From an uncultured Erysipelotrichaceae bacterium (lineage in GTDB: Bacteria; Bacillota_I; Bacilli_A; RFN20; CAG-826), in contig CADCJP010000011.1 in assembly GCA_902801805.1 (NCBI GenBank), positions 12,650 to 36,344 on the forward strand: a DNA stretch of 23,695 nt, in the 5' to 3' direction. Position numbers and translations under genes: made by a program. Positions 1-8,881 of this stretch are shown one piece after another (the first letter of the stretch is position 1; each line of letters opens with the position of its first letter). The notes beneath the pieces were generated by a model. It saw nothing but the letters and a program-made list of their open reading frames with translations, ran no database searches and was not told where the DNA came from.

Positions 1-1551
1 TTCTGCTACTACCAAGGCTCTCCAAACGTTGAAGTTAAAGTCAACGGTCAAGCAATTGATATCTCCGCTCAAAAAGATGTTAAATTCCAAGACATCTTCG
101 GTGAAGAAGCAGATCCAGAAACCGATAACTTATCACCAGAAAACTATGCTCTTCTCGGTAACGTTACTTTAGAAGCGGGCGTTAACGAAATCGTTTATAA
201 GAGAGTTGCTACCCTCAATATGTTAATTAAAGATTTCGTCTTCGTCGTTGAAGAATTCAGTGAATGGACACCAGCAGAAGCAGTTGCCGCTAAAGGTGAA
301 GGCTATGTCGGTTACAGCAAACGCACAAGCCGCGTCGATGGTGCTACAAAGATTGAAATCAGAGCGTTAGATGGTACATTTGATCAAACAACAAATCCAG
401 TCTCCCAAAATAAAAACGGCACAGCAGAAGGCTATTTAAAACTTGATCAGAATGGTAACAAGATCTCCTGGAAATTCGACTTTGCAAAAGCCGGTTTTGC
501 CCAAATTTACCAAATTGGTTTCATGGATTCCTTCTCCAGCAATACTTATAAGACCTACGCTAATGTATCTTCCAGAGATAACACAAAGACTGAAAAAGGC
601 AACTTTGAATTAACAGTCAACGAAAACGTTGTCGATAAAGGCCCATATATGAATATCAGCTTTGAAGATTTAACAGCTGATGGCGATAATACAATTTTCG
701 AAGCAAGTAAAAACTATTCTCCAGTCGCTTTAATTCCAATCGGCACAGCCGCTTTAGCCGCTGGTGATAACACAATCGTTTACGAAAGATTAGGCAGCTA
801 TAACTTCGCGATGTCTAAATTAGTCATTTACTTCTACGAAACAGCTCCAGTCCCAGCCGCAGAATTCGAAACTGATGGTAATGCTCACTGGAACGAATAC
901 GCAGGACTTCCAAAAGCAAGATTCAACTATGGTGAACACGTCTGGGTCCAAGATACAACAAAACAAAATCACGAAGCTACATCATGTGCTGATGAAAACA
1001 TCGCCTACGAAGTTTGCTCCGTCTGTGGTGAAACAAGAGAAGTCAAAACACCTTCTACACTCGACCACGTCTGGGAAGACAAGGCCGCTGTTAAGAACAG
1101 TGACGACAAAGATGTCATTCCAATGGAATGCTCTGGCTGCCACCACGCTGGTGCTAAGATCAACGAAAACGACTACTCCGAAGCTCAATTTGATAAAGAT
1201 GATGACAAAGTTGCAGATGCTATTAGACCATCCCAAGGTAAAGCCATTAAGTACAAGATCGTTGTTTCTAAAGCTGGCACATACTCTTTAGAATTCAGCA
1301 TGTTCTGCAAGAGCAATGGTAATATTGCATTATCCCAAAGAAAATTTGCTGTTAAAGTTAACGGTGCTGATGCTGTCGTTGATTTAGATGGTACAAAAAC
1401 ACCAGACGGTCTCGGCATGTCCACAACCGTCGCAGTCAGTCTCCAACTCTGCTCCGCTATTACATTAGTACAAGGCGAAAATACAATCGAACTCACATGT
1501 GCGTCCTATCGTTTACACTACAAGGGCTACATGGCTGTTTACGAAAAATAA
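1..1551 (+). CDS. Secreted multidomain protein with carbohydrate-binding-like repeats (5' partial)
   Basis: The frame is open from the first base, so the gene starts upstream and only its last 516 residues are visible. At least three related beta-sandwich segments can be seen. Each carries a 'VKVNG' or 'LTVNE' strand and ends with a 'G-x-N-x-I' turn followed by an aromatic-rich strand, around residues 1-85, 90-280 and 385-516. This pattern is typical of CBM6/CBM35-like modules of secreted gut bacterial proteins. Between the second and third segments, residues 320-385 hold a CSVCG and a CSGCHH motif plus Cys329 and several histidines, which resembles a small zinc-knuckle linker. There is no cell-wall anchor or membrane segment at the C-terminus. 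Catalytic domains, if any, lie outside the window. It probably binds glycans outside the cell; the substrate is unknown. An intrinsic terminator follows directly. Confidence 0.8.
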   Translation, partial: FCYYQGSPNVEVKVNGQAIDISAQKDVKFQDIFGEEADPETDNLSPENYALLGNVTLEAGVNEIVYKRVATLNMLIKDFVFVVEEFSEWTPAEAVAAKGEGYVGYSKRTSRVDGATKIEIRALDGTFDQTTNPVSQNKNGTAEGYLKLDQNGNKISWKFDFAKAGFAQIYQIGFMDSFSSNTYKTYANVSSRDNTKTEKGNFELTVNENVVDKGPYMNISFEDLTADGDNTIFEASKNYSPVALIPIGTAALAAGDNTIVYERLGSYNFAMSKLVIYFYETAPVPAAEFETDGNAHWNEYAGLPKARFNYGEHVWVQDTTKQNHEATSCADENIAYEVCSVCGETREVKTPSTLDHVWEDKAAVKNSDDKDVIPMECSGCHHAGAKINENDYSEAQFDKDDDKVADAIRPSQGKAIKYKIVVSKAGTYSLEFSMFCKSNGNIALSQRKFAVKVNGADAVVDLDGTKTPDGLGMSTTVAVSLQLCSAITLVQGENTIELTCASYRLHYKGYMAVYEK

Positions 1552-1572
1552 TCGCTAACTAGCAAAAAAAAT

Positions 1573-1601
1573 GAAAGGGTCCGCAAGGATCCTTTCTTTT
1601 T
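1573..1601 (+). terminator. Intrinsic terminator
   Basis: A 10-bp stem (GAAAGGGTCC with GGATCCTTTC, one G-T wobble) closes a GCAA tetraloop and is followed by five T. It ends the secreted-protein gene. Confidence 0.85.
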
Positions 1602-1610
1602 GCACAAAAT

Positions 1611-1646
1611 GAACATATATAAAAAAGTAGAATAATCATATTAAAC
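1611..1646 (+). promoter_or_regulatory. Probable promoter of the first phosphatase gene
   Basis: The block contains a TAGAAT -10 candidate at 1628-1633 inside an A/T-rich stretch (TATAAAAAAGTAGAATAATC). A very similar block with TATAAT stands in front of the paralogous gene at 3064-3069, so the promoter region seems to have been duplicated with the gene. No convincing -35 box is seen. The ribosome site AGAGG lies at 1676-1680. Confidence 0.4.
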
Positions 1647-1687
1647 ATCTAGTATTTATGAAAGAATAATCACATAGAGGTAATATT

Positions 1688-2983
1688 ATGAAAAAACAAT
1701 CTTTCCTAGTTTTATTGCTCAGTGCTTTTCTTTTGACTGGTTGTAATACTCCTGCTTCTACTAACCAATCAAAAGAACCAGACCAAACCACACAACCTTC
1801 TAGCCAAAGTAGTAGTGAGCAATCTCAACAAACAAGTACAAATCCACAACCATCTACATCTGCAAATACTCCATGGAGCACATCGTATCCACAACCAAGC
1901 GGTACAGCCTTATCTTTAACCGCTCCAGAAACCGATATCCATACTGACTTACAGTATTCATATCTTAAAGATCCAGATTGGAGAAATATCAAAGCCTATA
2001 TTCCAACCACAGGCGCTGATGGTGGTAATAAAGGCGATAAATCTCATCCAAAGGCTTTGTCCTTTAAGTTTGATGAATTAGCAAATGCTGACACATATTA
2101 TGTACAAATTTCTAAGAGCAATACATTCGCTGACGCTCCTGTCCAACAAGTACAAGAAAAGAAATACGATTTCTACAATGCTGAAATCGGCACAAAGTAC
2201 TATTACAGAGCCGCTGTTAGCGAAGAAGGCTTGGCCTCCGCTACAGTTAAAGAATACACAGTTGATAGTTTAGCCCCACGCATGATGCACGTTGATGGTG
2301 TTATTAACTTCCGTGATACCGGTGGTTGGAAATCAACATTAGTACCTAATGGTGTTGTTAAACAAGGTATGTACTATAGATGTGCTCAATTCAATAACGG
2401 TAGTAAAAAGAACATTACCGCTGCGGGTTTACAAACCATCAAAGAATTAGGCATTAAAGTGGACATTGATATGAGAGATTCTCGTAACGTTCCAAGTACA
2501 TCTCCATTAAAAACTGATGCTTGGGATGTTCAAATTTTAAAAGCTTCCGTTCCATCTGGCTCAGAATCAGATCGTTGGGAAGGTAGTAATGGCACATGGA
2601 TGGGCACTTCTTGTAACATTGCTGAACAATACAAACTAATTTTTGAAGCAATTAAAGTAGCTGATCAAAAACCAATCGCCTTACACTGCACACACGGTGC
2701 GGATAGAACAGGTATTATGTCCTTCTTCTTATTAGGCTTATTAGGCGTTGATCCTGCAGATATTGGTAGAGACTATGTCTTAACAAGATTCGCTGGTGAA
2801 AGAGCCGTTCTTCCAGAAACAGAATTTGATAACTGGGTTGCTAAGACCATGAATCTTGAAGGCACAACATTCGCTGATAAGATGTATAAACACCTTAAAG
2901 ATGACTTCGGTATTGCTGCTGACACTCTTGAAACAATTAGAGAAAAATTCGTTGCCGGTTATACAAGACCAGCAGGCGCATAA
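1688..2983 (+). CDS. Lipoprotein tyrosine/dual-specificity protein phosphatase (Y_phosphatase3-like), paralog 1
   Basis: A 431-residue exported lipoprotein. The signal peptide ends in the lipobox LLTGC, so Cys19 is the lipid-bearing residue. Residues 20-85 are a Ser/Thr/Gln/Pro-rich linker. Residues about 115-195 look like a fibronectin-III-like fold (FDELANADTYYVQIS, YYYRAAVSEEG). The phosphatase domain follows. It starts at 'VDGVINFRDTGGW', a hallmark of the bacterial family related to mycobacterial PtpB, and holds the P-loop HCTHGADRTG with nucleophile Cys334 and Arg340. The reaction is hydrolysis of phosphate esters (phosphotyrosine, or possibly phosphoinositides or other small substrates) outside the membrane. 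The start ATG has AGAGG eight bases upstream. The next gene is a close paralog. The substrate cannot be told from the sequence. Confidence 0.88.
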   Translation: MKKQSFLVLLLSAFLLTGCNTPASTNQSKEPDQTTQPSSQSSSEQSQQTSTNPQPSTSANTPWSTSYPQPSGTALSLTAPETDIHTDLQYSYLKDPDWRNIKAYIPTTGADGGNKGDKSHPKALSFKFDELANADTYYVQISKSNTFADAPVQQVQEKKYDFYNAEIGTKYYYRAAVSEEGLASATVKEYTVDSLAPRMMHVDGVINFRDTGGWKSTLVPNGVVKQGMYYRCAQFNNGSKKNITAAGLQTIKELGIKVDIDMRDSRNVPSTSPLKTDAWDVQILKASVPSGSESDRWEGSNGTWMGTSCNIAEQYKLIFEAIKVADQKPIALHCTHGADRTGIMSFFLLGLLGVDPADIGRDYVLTRFAGERAVLPETEFDNWVAKTMNLEGTTFADKMYKHLKDDFGIAADTLETIREKFVAGYTRPAGA

Positions 2984-3009
2984 TTGACCCCACAACAAAA
3001 TCATATAAG

Positions 3010-3031
3010 ACCAGGCTATGCCTGGTTTTTT
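3010..3031 (+). terminator. Intrinsic terminator
   Basis: The stem ACCAGGC/GCCTGGT closes a 3-base loop (TAT) and runs into six T. It separates the two phosphatase paralogs into independent transcripts. Confidence 0.85.
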
Positions 3032-3045
3032 ATATCATTCACATG

Positions 3046-3088
3046 ATAAACAAGTATAAAAAATATAATAATCCTATTTTAATAATTT
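3046..3088 (+). promoter_or_regulatory. Probable promoter of the second phosphatase gene
   Basis: A perfect TATAAT at 3064-3069 sits in an A/T block that resembles the one before the first paralog. TTCACA at 3038-3043 looks like a -35 box but is 20 bases away, longer than optimal. The ribosome site GAGAGAGG ends at 3121, ten bases before the ATG. Confidence 0.45.
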
Positions 3089-3131
3089 AAAGAGTGTAAG
3101 AATATAAACCATAGAGAGAGGTTTTTTAAAA

Positions 3132-4304
3132 ATGAAAAAACAAGCATTATTATTTGTATTGCTCAGTTCTTTAGTGGTCACAGGTTGTAACAATAATAAG
3201 TCCAAAGAACCTGAAGGTCCAAAGGTTGAAGACCTTGGTGTTAAAGAAACCCACACTGATTTAATGAAGCAATACTTAGCAGACCAAGATTGGACATCAA
3301 TCAAAACATACGTTCCAAAGGTCAATGCTGAAGACAGCAGTTACCACAACGACCAATCCCAACCAAATCCTATTGAATTAAAGTTCGAAGAAGTCGAAGC
3401 TGCTGACAAGTACTTCGTTCAAATCGCAAAGAACGTTGAATTCAAAGACGCAAAATTAGTAGAAGCTGATACAAAAGCTTACAACTTCTACAATTCTGAA
3501 TTAGGCCAAGAATACTACTACAGAGCCGCAGTTAGTGAAGAAGCCTTAGCAGAAGCCAAGATCTATAAATTCAAAGTTAACGATGTCGCTCCACGTTTTG
3601 TTCACGTTGATGGTGTCATTAACTTCCGTGATTCTGGTGGTTGGAAATCATCCTTAGTGCCAAATGGTGTTGTTAAACAAGGTATGTACTATAGATGTGC
3701 TCAATTCAATAGTGGCAACAAAAACAACATTACCGAAGAAGGTTTAAAGACTATTCAAGAATTAGGCATCAAAGTTGATATCGATATGAGAGATAGCCGT
3801 AACGTTCCAAGTAAATCACCATTAAAAACAGATGACTATGATGTTGAACTTTTAAAAGCATCTGTTCCATCTGGTTCTGAACCAGATCGTTGGGAAGGTA
3901 GCAATGGCACATGGATGGGAACATCTTGTGATATCGCCGCACAATATAAAGCAATCTTTGAAGCTATCGCTGAAGCTGATCAAAAGCCAATCGCATTGCA
4001 CTGCACACACGGTGCTGACCGTACAGGTATCGTTTCTTGGTTCTTATTAGGTTTATTAGGTGTTAGCAAAGAAGATTGTGCTAGAGACTATGTCATGACA
4101 AGATTCGCTGGTGAAAGAGCTGTTTTACCTACAGGTAATGATAGCGAAATCGCTAAATGGAATCAAAAAACCGAAGCTTTAGAAGGCGCCACATGGGCCG
4201 ATAAAACATATAAGCACTTAAATGAAGACTTTGGCATCGAAGCTGACACACTCGAAACAATCCGTGAAAAGTTTGTTCCAGGTTATGCTAGAAAAGCTGC
4301 CTAA
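3132..4304 (+). CDS. Lipoprotein tyrosine/dual-specificity protein phosphatase (Y_phosphatase3-like), paralog 2
   Basis: A 390-residue exported lipoprotein, clearly paralogous to the gene just upstream. Long blocks are identical or nearly so, for example around 'GVVKQGMYYRCAQFN' and 'VDIDMRDSRNVPS'. The signal peptide ends in VVTGC, so Cys19 would be lipidated. It lacks the long Ser/Thr/Gln linker of paralog 1 and goes almost straight into the fibronectin-III-like segment. The phosphatase P-loop HCTHGADRTG has nucleophile Cys291 and Arg297. The role is dephosphorylation at the outer face of the membrane. The two copies have separate promoters and terminators, so expression may differ. They differ mainly in the linker and in the C-terminal helices, where this copy has a short insertion (PTGNDSEIAKW) at about residues 336-346. 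Confidence 0.88.
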   Translation: MKKQALLFVLLSSLVVTGCNNNKSKEPEGPKVEDLGVKETHTDLMKQYLADQDWTSIKTYVPKVNAEDSSYHNDQSQPNPIELKFEEVEAADKYFVQIAKNVEFKDAKLVEADTKAYNFYNSELGQEYYYRAAVSEEALAEAKIYKFKVNDVAPRFVHVDGVINFRDSGGWKSSLVPNGVVKQGMYYRCAQFNSGNKNNITEEGLKTIQELGIKVDIDMRDSRNVPSKSPLKTDDYDVELLKASVPSGSEPDRWEGSNGTWMGTSCDIAAQYKAIFEAIAEADQKPIALHCTHGADRTGIVSWFLLGLLGVSKEDCARDYVMTRFAGERAVLPTGNDSEIAKWNQKTEALEGATWADKTYKHLNEDFGIEADTLETIREKFVPGYARKAA

Positions 4305-4327
4305 TTAGTAAGTAATTATAAAAATAA

Positions 4328-4357
4328 AACGACGTTCTAAAATGAATGTCGTTTTTT
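4328..4357 (+). terminator. Intrinsic terminator
   Basis: The stem AACGACGTTC/GAATGTCGTT has one G-T wobble and a 6-base loop, and is followed by six T. It ends the second phosphatase gene. Confidence 0.85.
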
Positions 4358-4463
4358 ATTGCGCTTTTCCTATAAAAAATAGTCAAAAATGCTATTTGAT
4401 TAAAATATTCAACTTTTTTAAAAATAGCCAAAAATACCTCATATCATTAAATAATCCATTTTT

Positions 4464-4480
4464 TATACACTATGTGTATA
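4464..4480. promoter_or_regulatory. Perfect palindrome upstream of the AraC-type gene (candidate operator)
   Basis: TATACAC-TAT-GTGTATA is a perfect 7-bp inverted repeat with a 3-base centre, in the otherwise gene-free A/T-rich gap between the phosphatases and the regulator gene. A related sequence (ATAC..CACATGTGTA) occurs before the glycosidase gene at 5623-5637, so both could bind the same regulator. The binding protein is inference. Confidence 0.4.
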
Positions 4481-4602
4481 TTTAAAATTGCGCAACATTG
4501 TTACCCAAGATTTAGCAAAATTGTGTTGTGGATAAATATGCGCAATGATAATATGAAGTAGCCAAATAACTTAGTTATTAATGGTAGGAGATTGTATTTG
4601 AC

Positions 4603-5574
4603 ATGAAACAACTAGATGTTGAATTAATTCGTTACGAAAAACTCAAACATGTTAAATTTTTAGTCAACCGCATTCAATTTAGAAAAGAGCATATCCATAA
4701 TGAATTTGAGATCTTTATCGTTCTCAGAGGTAGTGGAATTGCCAAAATTAAAAATAAGTCCTACAACTTAAAAACTGGTGATGCTTATTTAATCAATTCT
4801 GGTGAAGTTCACTCTTATTTACGTGACCCACTTTATTCCTTAGATATGGAGAATATGGACGATGCACCTTTATTCTTATTTGCCCAAATTTCCAACCATT
4901 GCTTAAGAGAATATTTCCCACAAATTAGAACCACAGTCTTTAATTCTTGTAACTTAAGAGACTACTTAAGTGAAGATGAATTAAAATCTTTGATTTTATT
5001 ATTAGTGGAATCCGCGAAAGCTTACTTCATCGAAGAACCTTTATATCAATTAAATATTCTTTCTAACATCGCTAAGGTTTTAAAGATCTGTTATCAAAAT
5101 GTGCCATATGAAATTATCTCTGAAGCACAAAAGACAAACTTGAAGCAAAAGAACCTTCGCGTGGAACGTATTATTTCTTATATTGACGCGAACTTCGAAA
5201 CACAAATCCGTTTACAAGATCTCGCTGAACAAGAGAACTTATCTCCAACACACTTCTCACACTTATTCACTTCCTTATTCGGTGTGACATTCCAAAACTA
5301 CGTCAACATTAAGAGAATGGAACAATGCATCCGCTTAATGCCAAATAAAGAAAAGACATTATTAGAAATCTCTTATGAATCAGGCTTCTCTGATCCTAAA
5401 TACATGAACAGAATGTTTATCAAACATTTCGGTTACACACCAAAGGAATATCGTAAAAGACTTGGTATGGAACAAAAAGAGATTAGTCAAATCACTCGTG
5501 AATTTGAAAATATCTACTCCATCGCTGATTCTATCAAAGCCCTCGTGGACTTTGAGAAACAACTCAAGAAGTAA
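4603..5574 (+). CDS. AraC-family transcriptional regulator
   Basis: A 323-residue cytoplasmic regulator. Residues 15-75 form a cupin-type sensor fold (HNEFEIFIVLRGSG, then LKTGDAYLINSGEVHS), as in AraC proteins that bind a sugar. Residues 187-287 are the double helix-turn-helix DNA-binding domain: first helix-turn-helix 'LQDLAEQENLSPTHFSHLF', second 'LLEISYESGFSDPKYMNRMF', ending in the family signature 'FIKHFGYTPKEYRKRL'. The last 36 residues are a short helical tail. AGGAG at 4586-4590 lies 12 bases before the ATG. The next gene in the same direction is a GH3 glycosidase with its own promoter and palindromes, so control of that gene by a sugar ligand is a reasonable inference. The actual ligand is unknown. 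Confidence 0.92.
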   Translation: MKQLDVELIRYEKLKHVKFLVNRIQFRKEHIHNEFEIFIVLRGSGIAKIKNKSYNLKTGDAYLINSGEVHSYLRDPLYSLDMENMDDAPLFLFAQISNHCLREYFPQIRTTVFNSCNLRDYLSEDELKSLILLLVESAKAYFIEEPLYQLNILSNIAKVLKICYQNVPYEIISEAQKTNLKQKNLRVERIISYIDANFETQIRLQDLAEQENLSPTHFSHLFTSLFGVTFQNYVNIKRMEQCIRLMPNKEKTLLEISYESGFSDPKYMNRMFIKHFGYTPKEYRKRLGMEQKEISQITREFENIYSIADSIKALVDFEKQLKK

Positions 5575-5582
5575 ATTACAAG

Positions 5583-5605
5583 AACATCGGCAAGCCGATG
5601 TTTTT
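5583..5605 (+). terminator. Intrinsic terminator
   Basis: The stem AACATCGG/CCGATGTT closes a CAAG loop and is followed by a T run, just after the regulator gene stop. Confidence 0.85.
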
Positions 5606-5620
5606 CTTTAATTCATAATT

Positions 5621-5689
5621 GCATACGCACATGTGTACTAGTATACGTAGCATGAAAGTCATGCGCCTAACTTAACTAAATATAGTTAA
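5621..5689. promoter_or_regulatory. Cluster of three palindromes upstream of the GH3 gene (candidate operators)
   Basis: Three inverted repeats are packed in 70 bases: CACATGTG at 5628-5635, GCATGA-AAG-TCATGC at 5650-5664, and TTAACTA-AATA-TAGTTAA at 5672-5689. None has a T tract, so they are not terminators. They sit 40-130 bases upstream of a well-formed promoter, as expected for activator or repressor sites. The neighbouring AraC-type protein is the obvious candidate ligand; this is inference. Confidence 0.45.
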
Positions 5690-5731
5690 ATAAAAGAGGA
5701 AAAAAGTACAAAATAGTTCGATAGAATATTT

Positions 5732-5760
5732 TTGCTTATTTTTATACGCGCGATTATAAT
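5732..5760 (+). promoter_or_regulatory. Promoter of the GH3 operon
   Basis: TTGCTT (5732-5737) and TATAAT (5755-5760) are spaced by exactly 17 bases. The predicted start lies near 5767, which leaves only about 14 bases of leader containing the ribosome site AAAGGA at 5768-5773 before the ATG at 5781. Confidence 0.7.
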
Positions 5761-5780
5761 GCGCAAGAAAGGAAAAGCTT

Positions 5781-8700
5781 ATGGCAAAACCAAAATTATG
5801 GTTAGGTCTATCCACCGTTGGTATCGCTCTTACCTCGTTATTAGTTGCTGGTCGCGAATTAGCTACTGTTAACGCTGGTCTTATCAACGACGTCTTAGGT
5901 CTATCCACACAAAGAATTGGCACCATTGATAGTGCCGAAGTCGAAGGTTCTGCTTACAAAGACGCTAATGGCTCTTTATCAGATAAAGGTTGGTATCACA
6001 TGATTGCTGATGCTTACAACTTCTGTGAAGAAGCAGTAGAACAAGGTTCCGTTCTTTTAAAGAATGAAAACGGTGCTCTTCCATTAGCTAAAGAAGAAAG
6101 AAACGTTACTCTTCTTGGTCAAGGTAGTAAGAACTTATTCATGCGTTCTGGTGCTGGCGGTGCCGCTCCAAACCCAAACTTAAAAGTTACATTAGACAAG
6201 GCTTTCAAAAAGAATGGTTTCTCAATCAATAAAACCATCTTCAACAAGTACTCAACTCTTTCCGGTAGACAAATGACTACCCCAAGTACAAAAGTTGAAG
6301 CCGAATATAAGGCTAGCCTTTATGATCAAGACGTCATCGATTCATTCAAAGAATATGGTGATGCCGCTATCATTACCTTCGTCCGTATTGGTACAGAAGA
6401 TAATGACCCACCAAAAGGCCAATTAGACATTACCAATGATGAAATCAAAGTCTTAGAATTGGCTAGAGATCAAAAGAAACTTGGTGTCTTTAAGAAGATT
6501 ATCGTTCTTATCAACTCCCCAATGCCAATGTCTATGGACTGGGTCAATAACGCTGACTACGGCATTGATGCCTGTGTCTACGTTGGTGTTCCAGGCTACT
6601 ATGGTGCTGGTGGTATCCCACACGTCTTAGCCGGTGAAAAACAACTCGTTAAATATGACGAAGGTGAAAAGAAGATGGTTGGTCAAACAAAACCAGACGG
6701 CACTCCAATTATGGAAGTCGTTAACCCATCCGGTCACTTAGTTGATACATTTGCTGCTAACGCCTCTTCATCAGCCGCTTATCAAAACTTTGGTAGCGGA
6801 GACTGTGTTGTTTACAAAGAAGGCGTCTACGTTGGTTATAAATACTATGAAACCAGATATGAAGACGCAGTCTTAGGTCAAGGCAACGCCACTGGTAAAA
6901 ACGGTTCTTCTAACAAACAAGAAGACTGGGACTATGCAAGAGAAATGGGCTATCCATTCGGTTATGGTCTCTCCTATGGTGATCTTGAACAAAAGATGAC
7001 TGAACTCAAATACAACGATAGCGATGATACAATCACCGCGACAGTTGAAGTTGAAAATAAAGGTAATGTGAACGCTAAAGCGTCCGTCCAAATTTATGCT
7101 CAACAACCATTTACCCAATTTGATAAGGATAATGGTTTAGGTAGACCATCAATCGCCTTAATGGGTTATCGCAAGATTGATGTTCCTGCCAAACAAACAC
7201 GTTCAACTACAGTCACATTTGATCGTTATTTCTTAGCGACATATGACTACAAAGTGAACAAACAATACATCTTAGAAAGTGGTGACTACTACTTCGCAGT
7301 TGGCAATGGTGCTCACGAAGCTTTAAATAACATTATTTCTGTTGCTCACCCAGAAAAAGCTGGTAACTTAGTCGACCACAATGGTAATGCCTATACAGGT
7401 AAAGCCGCTGCTGTTAAGAAATTAACCATCGCCGATGATAGTACAACTTTCAACGCGTATAAGAATTCTCACTATGATGAAAACTATCCAGTTGAAAACC
7501 AATTCGACGATGCCGATTACAACTTCTTAGCAAAGAAAAACAACAAAACACCAATCACTTACTTAGATAGAACAGACTGGGAAGGCACATGGCCAAGCAC
7601 AACCACAACATCCCCAGCTTCTAGTAGTGATAAGAACATGACTCAATACTATTCCAAGCCAGCCGATGCTCCAACTTTCGAAGAAGTTAAAGATGGTCAT
7701 ATCAATTATGACAAACCATATGTCGATGATGATGGCAACGAATATGTTATTACCTTCAATGATATGGCTAAAGTCCCATTAGAAGGTGAAATTACTGAAG
7801 GTAAATTCGCTGGTAAGAAGGGCGAAGATATCTGGAACGCTTTCATTGCACAAATGGATATCGATGACCTCATTATCTCCATCTCCGATAACCGTGGTAT
7901 CTTAGACGTTAAGAAAGTGCAAAAGAAAGGTAACTCCGTTGCTGAAGGTCCAGAAGGCCTCCTCTCCCGTTATCAATATGGTGATAAGAGATGGGCAACA
8001 GGTTTCCCAACCGGTCCAACATACACAGGTACATGGGACCATGAAATGCAAGCCAAATTTGGTGCATTCTATGGTGAAGACGCACTCTTCTGTGGTGTCG
8101 CTTCTGTTAACGCTTCCGGTGCTAACATTCACCGTACAGCTTACACATCACGTGCCTCTGAATATATGTCAGAAGACGGTATCTTAAATTACAACACTGC
8201 TGGTAATATCATTGGTGCCGCCAGAAAGAAAGGCTTAGTTATGAACATTAAGCACTGCTTCTTAAACAACCAAGAAAAAGGTAGAAAAGGTGTTGAAACA
8301 TATTGTAACGAACAAGCCATTAGAGAAATCTATTTAAGACCTTTCGAAGGTGCATTAACTAAAGGCCACGGTATGGGTATCATGACATCCTATAACAGAA
8401 TCGGTGCCAGATATGCTGCTTGCCACGCTCCATTAATGCAAAACGTTATGAGAGGTGAATGGAAGTATAGAGGTTTAATCATCGACGATGCTTACGCAGT
8501 TGGTGATGGCAACACAAACAACTACTCCAATGGTCCAGCCATGCTCCATAGTGGTACAGACTTATTCTGCTTAGACGGTGCTCGTGGTTCTCAACTTAAA
8601 ACATACATCACTGGTCAACACGATGGTTATCTCTTAAGAGATTTACAACGTGCTAACAAATACGTCATGTACGCTATTTCCAGATCTTGGATGGGTGGCG

Positions 8701-8864
8701 TTAACAGCGGTGATATTGGTAAAGCTCCATGGTGGAAGATTACCATTGATGCCTTAACAATCAGTGCCGGTGTCGCAACTGTCGCTCTCTTCGGTATGTA
8801 TGTCTTTACCGAAATCGTTTCTAAAAAGAACAAACCAGCTCCACAAGCTGATGCTGCTGAGTAA
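5781..8864 (+). CDS. Membrane-anchored GH3 glycoside hydrolase, reversed domain order
   Basis: A 1027-residue glycosidase. After an N-terminal membrane segment (about 5-25), the parts of a GH3 enzyme appear in reversed order. First comes the alpha/beta sandwich domain, with 'EEAVEQGSVLLKNENGALPL' at about 80-100 and 'RIGTEDNDPPKGQLDI' with Glu206 in the acid/base region. Then 'YPFGYGLSY' near 390-400 leads into a fibronectin-III-like domain. The TIM-barrel domain comes last, at about 650-975. The barrel holds 'KHCFLNNQEKGR' (Lys824, His825) and 'GLIIDDAYAVG', where Asp903 aligns with the nucleophile of the usual G-(F/L)-V-(S/T)-D-x motif. A second membrane helix at 993-1012 ends the protein. 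It probably hydrolyses terminal beta-glucosides or beta-xylosides at the outer surface. Family assignment is firm; substrate is not. It is co-transcribed with the next gene, 17 bases away. Confidence 0.9.
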   Translation: MAKPKLWLGLSTVGIALTSLLVAGRELATVNAGLINDVLGLSTQRIGTIDSAEVEGSAYKDANGSLSDKGWYHMIADAYNFCEEAVEQGSVLLKNENGALPLAKEERNVTLLGQGSKNLFMRSGAGGAAPNPNLKVTLDKAFKKNGFSINKTIFNKYSTLSGRQMTTPSTKVEAEYKASLYDQDVIDSFKEYGDAAIITFVRIGTEDNDPPKGQLDITNDEIKVLELARDQKKLGVFKKIIVLINSPMPMSMDWVNNADYGIDACVYVGVPGYYGAGGIPHVLAGEKQLVKYDEGEKKMVGQTKPDGTPIMEVVNPSGHLVDTFAANASSSAAYQNFGSGDCVVYKEGVYVGYKYYETRYEDAVLGQGNATGKNGSSNKQEDWDYAREMGYPFGYGLSYGDLEQKMTELKYNDSDDTITATVEVENKGNVNAKASVQIYAQQPFTQFDKDNGLGRPSIALMGYRKIDVPAKQTRSTTVTFDRYFLATYDYKVNKQYILESGDYYFAVGNGAHEALNNIISVAHPEKAGNLVDHNGNAYTGKAAAVKKLTIADDSTTFNAYKNSHYDENYPVENQFDDADYNFLAKKNNKTPITYLDRTDWEGTWPSTTTTSPASSSDKNMTQYYSKPADAPTFEEVKDGHINYDKPYVDDDGNEYVITFNDMAKVPLEGEITEGKFAGKKGEDIWNAFIAQMDIDDLIISISDNRGILDVKKVQKKGNSVAEGPEGLLSRYQYGDKRWATGFPTGPTYTGTWDHEMQAKFGAFYGEDALFCGVASVNASGANIHRTAYTSRASEYMSEDGILNYNTAGNIIGAARKKGLVMNIKHCFLNNQEKGRKGVETYCNEQAIREIYLRPFEGALTKGHGMGIMTSYNRIGARYAACHAPLMQNVMRGEWKYRGLIIDDAYAVGDGNTNNYSNGPAMLHSGTDLFCLDGARGSQLKTYITGQHDGYLLRDLQRANKYVMYAISRSWMGGVNSGDIGKAPWWKITIDALTISAGVATVALFGMYVFTEIVSKKNKPAPQADAAE

Positions 8865-8881
8865 AAAGGAGGTAAATGAAA

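Noticed and set aside
875..1496. Overlapping frames on both strands inside the secreted-protein gene
   Set aside because: They are low-complexity shadows of the main frame, without family features or ribosome sites.
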